Under the pieces are notes generated by a model that was given only the letters and a program-made list of their open reading frames with translations, ran no database searches and was not told the DNA's origin. The position numbers and the translations under genes were made by a program. Positions 1-9,701 of a DNA stretch of 64,000 nt are shown in pieces. Source of the stretch: an uncultured Bacilli bacterium (GTDB lineage: Bacteria > Bacillota_I > Bacilli_A > ML615J-28 > CAG-698); the NCBI GenBank assembly GCA_934096585.1, contig CAKOMG010000002.1:207931-271930 (forward strand). Direction: 5' to 3'. Positions within the stretch are counted from its first letter, which is position 1, and the number at the start of each line of letters is the position of its first letter.

Positions 1-1
1 T

Positions 2-1951
2 AACTATTGTCAGGATGTTCAACAAATATATAATGAAGTAGTAAAGGAATTTTATGCTATTAATTTACAAAAAGGAGTTTCAAAAAGGTATTATATACAA
101 AAAATTAAACCATTTTTTGTTAATAAAAAGATGTATTTTGAAATTACATTAATTTCAGCATATGATTATGCTAGCAAAACTGATAGAATGATAGTTTATT
201 CTGAAAAATGTATTGATACTAATTATTGTGTCACTATTGAACATGTTAGAAAAATAATTAAAGTTTCAAATATTGATATCGATGTAAACATTTTGTTAAA
301 TTATAAAATTTCAATAAGACCGTGTGAATTTAAAAATTTATTTAAACTATTAGGAGTCGAACTTGATCATATAGGTGATACACATACAAAAATCAATAAT
401 TATTTAACACAATCAGGATTAAATCTATTTGAAATATGTTCATGCAGCGAAAAAGTATTTAATGATTTTTTAAATAACTTTGAATCTAGTGATAAAGGTC
501 AAGGTATAATCGATGGTTTTAAAAGAATTAGAAACATTATTGTTAATCATTTAAACGGGTCCAATATATTAAAATATTTGTTATTTATTATGAACAATCG
601 AGTATTGAAATCGCAATATGAAGAAAAAGAAAATCAAATTTTATCAAATCTATATTTAAAATGTGAAAGTATTCCTTTTGATGAAATGCCATATTGTTCT
701 GATTTACATAAGCATAAAGTATCAATAAGTTATTTATATGAATGTATATCTTCAAAAAATAGAGAACATGAATTTATAGCAAAAAAATTGAATCTTATAA
801 CTCAAGACACAAATAGTATTTATCACGAATTAGATGAATTTTCAAATAATAAAAATATAGAGTTGCTTATAAGTAAACATACTGAAAAATTATATTATAA
901 ACATACTTGCAATGAAAAAGATAGAAGAATACTAGATTGGAATAAAAAATATTATATAGGACAAAATGAGAATATAATTAAATCAATTTTAGATAAATTA
1001 ATTGCTTTAGCATCAACAAAAATTGATAACATGACTGCAAATAATGAAATGGTTATTAATGCTTTCCCAATTAATCAAGAAAAGAAAGATATTTTAAAAA
1101 ATATGTTTAACAATAATTCTATTTCATTAATATATGGTTCAGCAGGTACAGGCAAAACAGAATTGATAAAGTATTTTTCAAAATTAAATGACACAAAAGA
1201 AAAGTTATTTATAACTCATACTTATAGTGCGTTAAATAATTTAAAAAATAGAATTGATATAAGAAATTCTAGGTTCATAACTGCAGATAGTTTTATAGAA
1301 AGAAAAGTAAAATTTCAAACAGAAATTGTCATATTTGATGAATGTTCTACTATTGATAATGCTCAAATGTATTATTTGTTAAATAATATAGAATTTAAAT
1401 GTGCTATATTTGTTGGGGATGTTTATCAAATAGAATCTATAGAATTAGGTAACTGGTTTTATTTAATAAGTAAATTTGTACCTAAAAATGTTATTAATAT
1501 TTTAACTGAAAATTTTAGAACAAATAATAATGAATTACAAAACATATGGAAAGAAATAAGAGAAATTAAAGATGAATCAATGCTATCTCTAGATTTGAAA
1601 AAGTATTCACATTTAATTTCGGATGAATTATTTAGAAAATGTTCTGATGATGAAATAATTTTATGCTTAAATTATAATGGTTTGTATGGCATCAATTCCA
1701 TAAATAATTATTTTCAAAATAATAATCCTAACGAGGAATTTTATTGGGATGGAAAGTACTATAAAAAAGAAGATCCTATAATTTTTAATGATTCTAAAGC
1801 TTATCCAAATCTTTTTTATAACAATTTAAAAGGAAAAATAATAGACATAAGTAAAGAAAATGATAAATATATAGTTTTTACATTAGAAATCTTTAGAAGA
1901 ATTGATTATTTTGGCTATTTTTACAATGTGAAAATAATTGAAACAATTTAG
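2..1951 (+). CDS. SF1 (RecD/UvrD-like) DNA helicase, main part; 5' end outside window, frame broken at 3' end
   Basis: The frame is open from base 2, so the true start lies left of the window; the first internal ATG is at 131. The Walker A sequence GSAGTGKT is encoded at 1136-1159 and the Walker B sequence IFDECS at about 1331-1348. A motif III-like stretch (FVGDVYQIES) and motif IV-like FRTNN follow. This is the N-terminal and first RecA half of a superfamily 1 helicase. It stops at 1951 without motifs V and VI, which are found in another frame in the next entry. A one-base change in an A run near 1940 (GAAAC, where GAAAAC would keep the frame) explains the split. It heads a tightly spaced plus-strand cassette. 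The protein is likely inactive unless the frameshift is a sequencing error. Confidence 0.75.
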   Translation, partial: NYCQDVQQIYNEVVKEFYAINLQKGVSKRYYIQKIKPFFVNKKMYFEITLISAYDYASKTDRMIVYSEKCIDTNYCVTIEHVRKIIKVSNIDIDVNILLNYKISIRPCEFKNLFKLLGVELDHIGDTHTKINNYLTQSGLNLFEICSCSEKVFNDFLNNFESSDKGQGIIDGFKRIRNIIVNHLNGSNILKYLLFIMNNRVLKSQYEEKENQILSNLYLKCESIPFDEMPYCSDLHKHKVSISYLYECISSKNREHEFIAKKLNLITQDTNSIYHELDEFSNNKNIELLISKHTEKLYYKHTCNEKDRRILDWNKKYYIGQNENIIKSILDKLIALASTKIDNMTANNEMVINAFPINQEKKDILKNMFNNNSISLIYGSAGTGKTELIKYFSKLNDTKEKLFITHTYSALNNLKNRIDIRNSRFITADSFIERKVKFQTEIVIFDECSTIDNAQMYYLLNNIEFKCAIFVGDVYQIESIELGNWFYLISKFVPKNVINILTENFRTNNNELQNIWKEIREIKDESMLSLDLKKYSHLISDELFRKCSDDEIILCLNYNGLYGINSINNYFQNNNPNEEFYWDGKYYKKEDPIIFNDSKAYPNLFYNNLKGKIIDISKENDKYIVFTLEIFRRIDYFGYFYNVKIIETI

Positions 1952-1971
1952 ATGGACATGCAATTGTTAGT

Positions 1972-2319
1972 TTGACGATTCATAAAAAAGCATCTAAAGA
2001 TGACGAAGATAATGAAATAAATAATTATTATGTTCCGTTTGATGTTGCTTATGCAATGTCAATACATAAATCACAAGGGTTAGAATTTGACTCCGTTAAA
2101 ATTATAATTACTGATGAGATAGATGAGAAAATATCACATAATATTTTTTATACTGCTATTACAAGAGCGAAGAATCAGTTGGCTATTTATTGGTCACCAG
2201 AAACGGAGAAAAAAATCATAAGTAATTTTACTAAACTCACTAGAGGAATAGATGCTAATATATTAGCAGAAAAATTTAAATATAAAATGTATAAAAATCA
2301 AAAATATAAATGTATTTAA
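1972..2319 (+). pseudogene. C-terminal part of the same SF1 helicase (motifs V-VI), frameshifted from upstream part
   Basis: The residues read MSIHKSQGLEFDSVKI and then FYTAITRAKNQL, the typical UvrD_C_2/RecD motifs V and VI. The homologous reading continues upstream of the first ATG-like codon (N-N-L-D-G-H-A-I-V from about 1942), directly abutting the interrupted helicase. No good ribosome site precedes 1972 and the first residue is encoded by TTG-ACG, so independent translation is unlikely. One missing A in the preceding run restores a single protein of at least 770 residues. It ends 13 bases before the next start, with AAGGAGG between. Confidence 0.7.
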
Positions 2320-2332
2320 GGAGGAAGTACAA

Positions 2333-3250
2333 ATGAGTAATCCAGTTGCAGAAGTAATATCTGCATTAACTTCACCAGTAACTTACTTAATTGATATAAT
2401 AAGCAAGGGAATAGGTGTTTTATATGAACCACATAGAATTAAAAAAGAAGCAGATGCAGTAGCATATAAAATTAATAAAATTAGTCAAGTGATTTCTGAT
2501 AATGGAAATGAATCAATTGAATATAATGATAATAATTTAATTATCAATAATTATGGCAGTCAATTATATAATAATACAATTGCAAGATTTGTACATTTAG
2601 AATTACAAAGAGAAATAAATATTGAGAAAATAGCTGACAAAGCATATGATATTTTGTTAGAAAAAACACAGCAGCTCACAGAAACTGTTTCACAAGATTG
2701 GATTTTCAAATTTATTACTTCTGCACAAGATATATCAGAAGAAACAATTCAGACATTATGGGCTAAAATATTAGCTAATGAAATATTAAAACCTAATAGT
2801 TTCTCATTAAGGACATTGAATGTTTTAAAAAATATGTCAAAAAATGACGCTTTACTGTTTGAAAAAATATGTTCTTGTATTATTAATAATGATTTTGTTC
2901 CTAATGAATTATCAATTTTAAAAAAATATGGAATTACTTACAAGGATATTGTAAGTTTGGATGAATATGGATTAGTCAATTCATCTGGAACAGCTGTAAC
3001 TAATTTTAATATTACTACAACTAATAAAATGTTATTTAAAAATGATTTATGGATTTGTGCCGCAAATAACCCTTCAAAAATATCGTTGCTTTGTTTTCCT
3101 TTAACGAATGTGGCAAAAGAGATAAAATCAATTATTAATATTGATATTAATGAAAAATTTTTGTTGGAATATGCACAAAAAATTAGGGATGATAATCCTA
3201 AATCCCAAATAGTATTATATAAAAAAGATGTAGAAACAAAATATCAATAA
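2333..3250 (+). CDS. DUF2806-like protein of unknown function
   Basis: 305 residues with a strong ribosome site (AAGGAGG, 9 bases upstream). The middle part carries WAKILANEI...SFSLRTLNVLKNMSK, the pattern I associate with DUF2806/TIGR03899-type proteins. The N-terminus has one weakly hydrophobic stretch (about residues 7-30) that may be amphipathic rather than transmembrane. No catalytic motif is visible. It sits 13 bases after the helicase remnant and 51 bases before a serine protease in the same direction. Family assignment is from memory of the motif and is moderate; function is unknown. Confidence 0.55.
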   Translation: MSNPVAEVISALTSPVTYLIDIISKGIGVLYEPHRIKKEADAVAYKINKISQVISDNGNESIEYNDNNLIINNYGSQLYNNTIARFVHLELQREINIEKIADKAYDILLEKTQQLTETVSQDWIFKFITSAQDISEETIQTLWAKILANEILKPNSFSLRTLNVLKNMSKNDALLFEKICSCIINNDFVPNELSILKKYGITYKDIVSLDEYGLVNSSGTAVTNFNITTTNKMLFKNDLWICAANNPSKISLLCFPLTNVAKEIKSIINIDINEKFLLEYAQKIRDDNPKSQIVLYKKDVETKYQ

Positions 3251-3301
3251 GAGAAAAAGGAAAATAAAAAATTTACAAAATTAAAAAAAAGGAGAAATTG
3301 T

Positions 3302-4135
3302 ATGTCAACAATACCAAAAAAATTTATAGAATCAATTGTTACGATAAGTGTTAACACAACAAGCAATCAAAAAACTTGTATAGGTACGGGATTTTTAATA
3401 GCATATTTAGTGGAAAATATTAATAATACAAAAAAATATGGACTATTTTTAATAACAAATAAACATGTTTTGCAAAATCAGAAAAAAGTATTTATTGGAT
3501 TTAATCAAATTAACGTGCCTTCATCATTTGAAGTACAAATAGATTTAGAACAAAATGGACAATTATCATATTCAATGCATATGAATCCTGCTGTAGATAT
3601 AGTGGCAATGAATATTAATGTGCTATTTTTGCAACAAATGAATGCTCAATATCAATATTTTAGATTTGATGATGATGCTTTAAAGATTCAAGATATGCAG
3701 TCAAAGAATATTTTCGAAGGAGATATTATTTATTCATTGGGATACCCATTGAATTTGGTAAACACATCATCAAAAAATCCTATTTGCAGGTTAGGATGTG
3801 TTTCTAGAATTGCTGATTTATATATACCTAGTAATCCTGAAGTTAATTTTTTAGTTGATGCCCAATCATTTCCTGGAAATTCAGGAGGACCTATTATTTT
3901 AATAAAGGACGAGATTGCTTCTAATAATGAAAACAGAACTAATTCTTATTTGATTGGCATTTTACATAAGAACATTTTATATCAAGATCAACTTATCAGT
4001 GCACGAATGGGAAATGCGCAATCTATTTTATCTGAAAATAGCGGTCTAACAATGGTACATCCTGTTGATTTTATAGAAGAAGTAATTAAATTAGAAATTT
4101 TAAGAATTGGCATTAATAACATAACATCATGCTAA
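3302..4135 (+). CDS. Trypsin-like serine protease without signal peptide
   Basis: 277 residues preceded by AAAGGAGAAATTGT-ATG. The catalytic triad is readable: His55 in ITNKHVL, Asp99 in PAVDIVAMN and Ser194 in FPGNSGGPIIL. The oxyanion GNSGGP box is typical of chymotrypsin/HtrA-fold enzymes. There is no signal peptide, PDZ domain or membrane segment, so it should act in the cytosol. Cytosolic trypsin-like proteases occur as effectors or processing enzymes in several bacterial antiphage systems (for example Avs variants), which fits its neighbours. Its 3' end overlaps the next reading frame if that gene starts at 4129, but a GTG start at 4153 avoids the overlap. Confidence 0.85.
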   Translation: MSTIPKKFIESIVTISVNTTSNQKTCIGTGFLIAYLVENINNTKKYGLFLITNKHVLQNQKKVFIGFNQINVPSSFEVQIDLEQNGQLSYSMHMNPAVDIVAMNINVLFLQQMNAQYQYFRFDDDALKIQDMQSKNIFEGDIIYSLGYPLNLVNTSSKNPICRLGCVSRIADLYIPSNPEVNFLVDAQSFPGNSGGPIILIKDEIASNNENRTNSYLIGILHKNILYQDQLISARMGNAQSILSENSGLTMVHPVDFIEEVIKLEILRIGINNITSC

Positions 4136-4152
4136 CAGAAGGAAATCATAAA

Positions 4153-5691
4153 GTGACAGAACTAGAAAAAAAACAATATGTTTTTAACGGCATAATTAAT
4201 GAATTATTTGCAAGAATTTATAATTATAATTCCAATTTATTGAGTAAATGTAATAAAGGTGATGAGTGTAATTATGATGAAGTATTTGATTTTTATATTA
4301 CTTCTAATGCTATAAGCTTTTTAAAAAATGTATATTTAGGTTTTATTACATCTCAAACATTTTTTTTAAATATTAGGTGCATTATTGAAGGATTAGCAGT
4401 AAAAAAAGCATTTGAAAAAAATTATTTTACAATAACAAATTTCAATTTGTTAAAAGTACAAGCTCCGATTATTGAGTACCATCAATATAAGGAATTTCAA
4501 AATATACTTGATGAATGCTTATTTAAACATAGAGTTTTAAAAGGATATAATGAAGCAAAAAATGTGTTTCAGCAATCATTGCCTAATCTAAGTAATAAGG
4601 AGTTTAACAAAGTTTTACGTTCTCAAATTCCATTTTCTGGCAATTCAAAAATGACTTATAAAAAAATAATTTATGATAATTTAGGAGAAGAAATGGCAGA
4701 AGCGTATGGCTTCTTAAGTACAATTGTTCATCCGAATTCAAATTATAAAAAAAATACATCAGATTTGCTTCAAGTAATTGTTTTAACAATAGAACGTTTA
4801 AGATTAGAGTATAATAAAAAAAAGCAAGGAACAATAGATTTAAAGCAAATGGATACTTTTGTAAAGCTTTCTTCTGATGCTAAAGCTTTTGAAGAAATTA
4901 TTAATGAAATATGTATAAATTTTAAAACTATAAGTGATTATTTTGAAAAAAATTTTGGAGAAAATTATGTAAGTTTTACTTTTACTGATTTAAGCCATAT
5001 TTATAAAGAAGTTTCGAGTGATTTAATATTTGGATTTGTTGAACAAGTTAAGTCAAAATATAAAGTCATTCTTGAACTATTGGCCAGCTTTCATTATGTA
5101 TATATTGAAAGTGATCATGTTAATCAAGTTTTTCAATTATTAAAATATAATGAATTTATTAATTCATCAAATAAGGACAGTAATATAAAATTTGATAAAC
5201 AATTAAAACAAGGATATGAAGCTTATAAGGAAATTTATAAAAATGGAGTTAGTTATGATTTGTTTGTGAAAAAATTTAGTAATAAATTAGGATATACAAT
5301 CAATGAAAATGGTGATGTAAAAACTTATAATGAATTGGTAAAGGATTTTTGTAACATATTTGATGTGCCTGATGATAGCATTTCACTTCCAAAAGTTCTT
5401 AAATTAAATTATGTTGAATCACAAATGTTATCTCATGCTAATGGTTACATGTGGTTTGCAAATTCAGGAGCATGGGGAGATGTAAATAACGTATTTGTAA
5501 ATTTAAATATTATGTTAGCAAAAATTTGTTTCACAATGTATATAATATTTAAAAACTATTATGATCAAAGTAATGAATATAAGTATAAAAAAATGGCTAA
5601 TCTTTTGAAGAAGGCATATAAATATATAAATAATAGCCAATTAATGATAATAGAAATTTTAAATAAAAGAAATGGGATAATAGCACAATAG
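4153..5691 (+). CDS. Hypothetical protein, helical, operon partner of the protease
   Basis: I place the start at GTG 4153 because AGAAGGAA lies nine bases upstream. The ATG at 4129 lies inside the protease gene and has no ribosome site. The protein has 512 residues, no signal peptide and no obvious nuclease or NTPase motif. It is rich in aromatic residues and predicted helix. Residues around 200 carry the sequence FLSTIVHPNSNYKK, which resembles the HxN-type end of HEPN-like or DUF5677-like helical proteins, but I cannot assign it. It is translated immediately after the protease, so the two may form a unit. Function unknown. Confidence 0.6.
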   Translation: MTELEKKQYVFNGIINELFARIYNYNSNLLSKCNKGDECNYDEVFDFYITSNAISFLKNVYLGFITSQTFFLNIRCIIEGLAVKKAFEKNYFTITNFNLLKVQAPIIEYHQYKEFQNILDECLFKHRVLKGYNEAKNVFQQSLPNLSNKEFNKVLRSQIPFSGNSKMTYKKIIYDNLGEEMAEAYGFLSTIVHPNSNYKKNTSDLLQVIVLTIERLRLEYNKKKQGTIDLKQMDTFVKLSSDAKAFEEIINEICINFKTISDYFEKNFGENYVSFTFTDLSHIYKEVSSDLIFGFVEQVKSKYKVILELLASFHYVYIESDHVNQVFQLLKYNEFINSSNKDSNIKFDKQLKQGYEAYKEIYKNGVSYDLFVKKFSNKLGYTINENGDVKTYNELVKDFCNIFDVPDDSISLPKVLKLNYVESQMLSHANGYMWFANSGAWGDVNNVFVNLNIMLAKICFTMYIIFKNYYDQSNEYKYKKMANLLKKAYKYINNSQLMIIEILNKRNGIIAQ

Positions 5692-5723
5692 GAATGAATG
5701 TTTTCAAATTAAGGGATTAATTT

Positions 5724-6251
5724 ATGAATATAGAAACAAGAAAAGAAGAACATCAAATTATTAATAATTTGATTAATGAAATAAAATCATTAGATTTTAA
5801 AGCGGGGATATTAATGATAATAACTTCGTTATTTACAATATTTTCTTATAAATATATTGATGTTTTAAAAGACATAAAAATTAAAGAAATGGTTTATTCT
5901 GATTTATCAATAATTTATTTAATTTATAAGATATGTATAATTACATTTGTTTCTTTAAATGTATTAGCATTATTAATGTTTTTAACTAGTTTATTAATAA
6001 GTGCAAGACATAGAAATAAAAATAGTTTAAGTAATTATAAGAATATACTTAGAATGAATACTTTTAATATTGATTGTGAAATAGGTAATTTAATTGATAA
6101 TGATGAGGATTTAATTTTACAAATTAAAACTAAAGCATCAATTATTAAAAGAAAGAATTATTGGATAGGGTTAGGAATAATGATATTTGTTTTAATGTTT
6201 ATTGTTTTTATTGGGTTAGGTGTATTAAGTTACATGAATGTAGTTATGTGA
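5724..6251 (+). CDS. Pycsar-effector-like (DUF5706-type) three-helix membrane protein
   Basis: 175 residues. A short N-terminal helix is followed by DFKAGILMIITSLFTIF (TM1, residues about 25-46). TM2 is around residues 70-98 and ends in SARHRNK; TM3 is around 146-172. The 'D/A-x-K-A-G-I-L' entry into TM1 and the spacing of the helices match the Pycsar_TM/DUF5706 family, membrane effectors that depolarise or damage the membrane on cCMP/cUMP or similar signals. No nucleotide cyclase or CD-NTase gene is visible within the window. The signal would therefore have to come from an unrecognised neighbour or from left of the window. The ribosome site is weak (AAGGGAT). Confidence 0.6.
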   Translation: MNIETRKEEHQIINNLINEIKSLDFKAGILMIITSLFTIFSYKYIDVLKDIKIKEMVYSDLSIIYLIYKICIITFVSLNVLALLMFLTSLLISARHRNKNSLSNYKNILRMNTFNIDCEIGNLIDNDEDLILQIKTKASIIKRKNYWIGLGIMIFVLMFIVFIGLGVLSYMNVVM

Positions 6252-6270
6252 AAAGAAAGAGAAGTGCGCA

Positions 6271-7227
6271 ATGGAAGAAGTAAAAGAGTATTTAAATAAT
6301 GTATTAAGTACAAAAGAATTAAAGTATGGTGGTCCTAAATATTTATATAAATATAGACCTTTTGATAAATATACATTTGATATGTTAGAAAACAATTATG
6401 TTTTTTTGTGTAAAGCTGCAGATTTAGATGATAAATCAGAATGTGATGTTTCAATAGATATAAGTTCATTAGTTGATAATGAAAAGGGTACATTAAAAAA
6501 AGAGTGTATAAATCAGATTTTAGAAATAGTTAAACCTTATACTACTGAAGAAAATTTTAATAAATCAAGAAACACCATATTAGCTTGTGAAAATGCAAAT
6601 GGAACTATTCAAGCTAATCAATTATTAGAAAGATATTTTGGGTTACAAGAATTATTTCCTGATAATGATATATCACCATTTATTAATTTTTTTGCTGATT
6701 TACCTAAACGAATAGAGAATTTAATGGATAACATAGATGCTGGAAAATTGATTAAATTAGCAGTAGATGCAAAACAATCAATAGGAATATGTTCGTTATC
6801 TGATTCTTCAAATATTGAAAAACAATGGGAACAATATGCGAATAATGAAACGGGATATTGTATAGAGTATGATGTAAGTGATTATAAGTTAAATAACAAT
6901 TTATTTCCTGTAGTTTATGAGGATGATAGAAAGAATAATATCACTATGGTATTAGTTGCATTATTGGTTAATTCATTTATCAGAAAAATAAGCGCTAATC
7001 AAATAAAAACAGATATAACACAATACTTTCGTTTATTTTTAACTAAAAATACTATATGGGATTATCAAAGAGAATGGAGAATATTAGGCGATGCTAATTC
7101 AAAGGAAATTGCACCTAAAATTAAAACTATTTATTTAGGTAAAGAAGTGAGTAGTGAAAATGCAAAAAAAATGGAAGAGTATTGTTTGAAAAATAAAATA
7201 AAACTGGTAAATAGAAAGGATACTTAA
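6271..7227 (+). CDS. DUF2971 family protein
   Basis: 318 residues. The N-terminus LYKYRPFDKYTFDMLENNYVFLC, the central ICSLSDSSNIEKQWEQYAN and the C-terminal DYQREWRILG with IYLGKEVS are the hallmark blocks of DUF2971. This family is common in accessory and defence regions and its biochemical role is not established to my knowledge. The gene begins 20 bases after the membrane protein and ends 3 bases before the KAP-like NTPase, so it is co-transcribed. No frameshift or missing block is visible. Confidence 0.8.
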   Translation: MEEVKEYLNNVLSTKELKYGGPKYLYKYRPFDKYTFDMLENNYVFLCKAADLDDKSECDVSIDISSLVDNEKGTLKKECINQILEIVKPYTTEENFNKSRNTILACENANGTIQANQLLERYFGLQELFPDNDISPFINFFADLPKRIENLMDNIDAGKLIKLAVDAKQSIGICSLSDSSNIEKQWEQYANNETGYCIEYDVSDYKLNNNLFPVVYEDDRKNNITMVLVALLVNSFIRKISANQIKTDITQYFRLFLTKNTIWDYQREWRILGDANSKEIAPKIKTIYLGKEVSSENAKKMEEYCLKNKIKLVNRKDT

Positions 7228-7230
7228 TTA

Positions 7231-8970
7231 GTGAAGAGTAATAATTTAGAAAAAATATTACAAGATTTTATTGAAAATAATGAATATAAGTCTATTTTAA
7301 TTAATGGTCCCTGGGGTTGTGGAAAAACCTATGAAGCTAATAAATTCATTAAAGGACATAAAAATGATAAAAACAAAGTTTATTATATATCTTTATTTGG
7401 GTTAGAAAGTATTGATGAAATAAATACAGAATTATATTGCGCCACCCAAAAACATACAAATTTGGCTAAAAGAGTATTAAAAACAGGCTTTTTTGTATTA
7501 ACAAAAGCTATAAAAGCAATACCACAAGTTTCTGATTTTACAACGGCCCTTGATTATCAACTTTCTATCATTAATGATGGTTCAAAAAAGAAAAAAGAAA
7601 TTAAAAAAACACTGCTAATTTTTGATGATTTAGAAAGATTATCAAATAACATTTCTTATTCTGATTTGTTAGGGTATATGAATTCTTTATTTTTATCAAA
7701 TTGTAGATTTGTTTGTTTAATGTCTTATGAGAATGTTAATGAAAATAGGAAAAAAGATTTTGATGATTTTAAAGAAAAGGTATTCGACACGATTTACAAT
7801 ATAAATGAGTCAAATATAGATGTTCTTGACGAAATATTTTCAAATTTGAATTTTTCTTTAAATACTGACATTTATGAACTATTTGAAATGAATATACGAT
7901 TTGCAAAGAAAACAAAATTATTTTATGACAGAATAGAAAAGCATATGGACACATCAAAAATTAATTTAGAAGATATAAGTTTAAATAAAGAATTATTAAT
8001 AAAAGCATGTATATATACAATAAAAATATCACTAAAAAACCATGAAATGGTTGATGGAGATCATAATAAAGATTATAAATTTTATAACGAGTATTTTGAT
8101 AACGATATTGCCAATGGAATTATAAACATAATTAAAAATGAAAAATATAAAAGCGATTTTTCAATTCCTAATTTTAAATTTTTGGTTATGTCACTTTTAA
8201 AAGTATTTATGCATGATGATTATACTATGTTTGATAGTTTAACTATTGATGAAAGTGATAATAAAACTGACTATATTTTGGACAAGACTTTCTTTTATTT
8301 ATCTGATGAACATAAAATAGAATATATTAACGAATTTAAAAAGGCTTTAAATGATAAAGAATTTAAATGGAATGGTGGACTTGGAAGAATATTGGGTGCT
8401 ATTTTAAATGATAGTGATGTTTCTTTTACTGATGAAGAAATTGCTAGTATTGCTAGATATCTAGTTAGTGAAAAGCAAAATGGTAAAATAAATGTAAAAT
8501 GGGAATTGAATATATATGACAATAACAATATAATTTCAAAATATGATGATTTAATTAAAAAAATAGAAAACAAAATTAATGAAATTAAAAAAATTGATTA
8601 TGTTCAAAAGTTAAAGAGATATGTAAAAGAATCTAATTATAATGAATTGTATAATTGTGTTAGTGAACTTGGTACATGTGATACTCCAGAAAAACAAGAG
8701 GCATTAAAATATATAGTTGATAACAATTTTTTGATTCCAGATATTTCAGGTGATATTGATGAAAATCTATGGTCTTATTGTCATTCAATGGCACGATTTG
8801 CTAAAGCTAATGATAAGTGCGATGAATTTATTAAATATGCAAAATCAGTTTGCAATAAAGCTAAGTCAATAAGCGAAATCGAAAGATTTTATGCATTAAT
8901 CTATTACAATATTGATAGCAATTTTAAGAAGAATGATTTAAGCAATATGAAAAACGAATATAATAATTAA
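7231..8970 (+). CDS. KAP-like P-loop NTPase
   Basis: 579 residues starting at GTG, with GAAAGGAT about 10 bases upstream inside the DUF2971 gene. Walker A is GPWGCGKT (residues 26-33) and Walker B is LLIFDDLERL (about 129-138). The 'NGPWGCGKT...DDLERL' combination is typical of KAP-family STAND-like NTPases, many of which are in phage defence. The C-terminal 400 residues are hydrophilic and helical without a recognisable effector domain; classical KAP transmembrane insertions are absent. It is the last gene of the cassette: a 700-base gap follows. A sensor or switch role is inferred from the family only. Confidence 0.7.
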   Translation: MKSNNLEKILQDFIENNEYKSILINGPWGCGKTYEANKFIKGHKNDKNKVYYISLFGLESIDEINTELYCATQKHTNLAKRVLKTGFFVLTKAIKAIPQVSDFTTALDYQLSIINDGSKKKKEIKKTLLIFDDLERLSNNISYSDLLGYMNSLFLSNCRFVCLMSYENVNENRKKDFDDFKEKVFDTIYNINESNIDVLDEIFSNLNFSLNTDIYELFEMNIRFAKKTKLFYDRIEKHMDTSKINLEDISLNKELLIKACIYTIKISLKNHEMVDGDHNKDYKFYNEYFDNDIANGIINIIKNEKYKSDFSIPNFKFLVMSLLKVFMHDDYTMFDSLTIDESDNKTDYILDKTFFYLSDEHKIEYINEFKKALNDKEFKWNGGLGRILGAILNDSDVSFTDEEIASIARYLVSEKQNGKINVKWELNIYDNNNIISKYDDLIKKIENKINEIKKIDYVQKLKRYVKESNYNELYNCVSELGTCDTPEKQEALKYIVDNNFLIPDISGDIDENLWSYCHSMARFAKANDKCDEFIKYAKSVCNKAKSISEIERFYALIYYNIDSNFKKNDLSNMKNEYNN

Positions 8971-9674
8971 TGTTATTATAAAAGTAAAAAGTAAAGAATA
9001 TTAAACGATAAGTGTTTTTTGATCAGAAGTTAAACAAAAATTAAAATATTATGTTTATATATTAGTTGATAAAAAGAACATATTTTTGATATTATAAAGA
9101 AAAAAGTAATTAGAATTTTTAATTATGTAAAATGATAAAGCAATAATATGATTATAAATATGGAATAATAAGAGCAACAGCACATATTAATCAAATAGTT
9201 GTATTTTATTTGAGATTACTTAGAATTAGAGTGCTATTCTTTATATTTGAATTAAAAAAATTTATTATATTGTATTTAAAAAATTTTAAATATTAATATA
9301 ATAGGTATTAATTTTTAAATTCAAATAATTATTTAAAAATATGAAATTTATTTATAAGGATAATATAAAAAATGTATAAATATGTTCATAAGTTTTTATG
9401 CTTTTTTCAACTGTGGAAGAGGAAAAAAGAAAGCGAGTAAATGCTTGCTTTTTAGTGGTTACTATGATATACTATATTTAGTGAAAGGAGGTTTTTATAT
9501 CTCTGTTTTTTGATTAGTTATAGAAATTCGTTAATGCTTAAAAGAGTAAAAAGACATTAAATCAAAATTGCTAAACATAGTAAACCATGTATATTTAAAT
9601 TTATAAAAAATGTTAATAATAAGTAATTTATTATGTAAATTTGTAGAAATGTTAATTACAAAGTGTTGATATAA
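8971..9674 (+). other. Gene-free gap with a possible decayed type I toxin locus
   Basis: There are no open frames of useful length. At 9430-9451 there is an 8-bp hairpin (AAAGCGAG-TAAATG-CTTGCTTT) able to act as a terminator. It is followed by a promoter-like ACTATGATATACT (-10 at 9468-9473) and a strong AAAGGAGG ribosome site at 9484-9491. What follows (ATATCTCTGTTTTTTGATTAG) resembles the beginning of small holin-like toxins (Met-Ser-Val-Phe-Glu...), but it lacks a start codon and is out of frame. I read it as a relic. The rest of the gap is featureless AT-rich DNA. Confidence 0.3.
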
Positions 9675-9701
9675 TTGAACATATTTCAGAGATTAATAAT
9701 T

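Noticed and set aside
1930..1960. Programmed -1 frameshift in the helicase
   Set aside because: No X-XXY-YYZ heptamer or downstream pseudoknot is evident; a simple indel is the better explanation.
4129..4152. ATG 4129 as start of the gene after the protease
   Set aside because: It lies in the protease coding region without a ribosome site; GTG 4153 has AGAAGGAA at correct distance.
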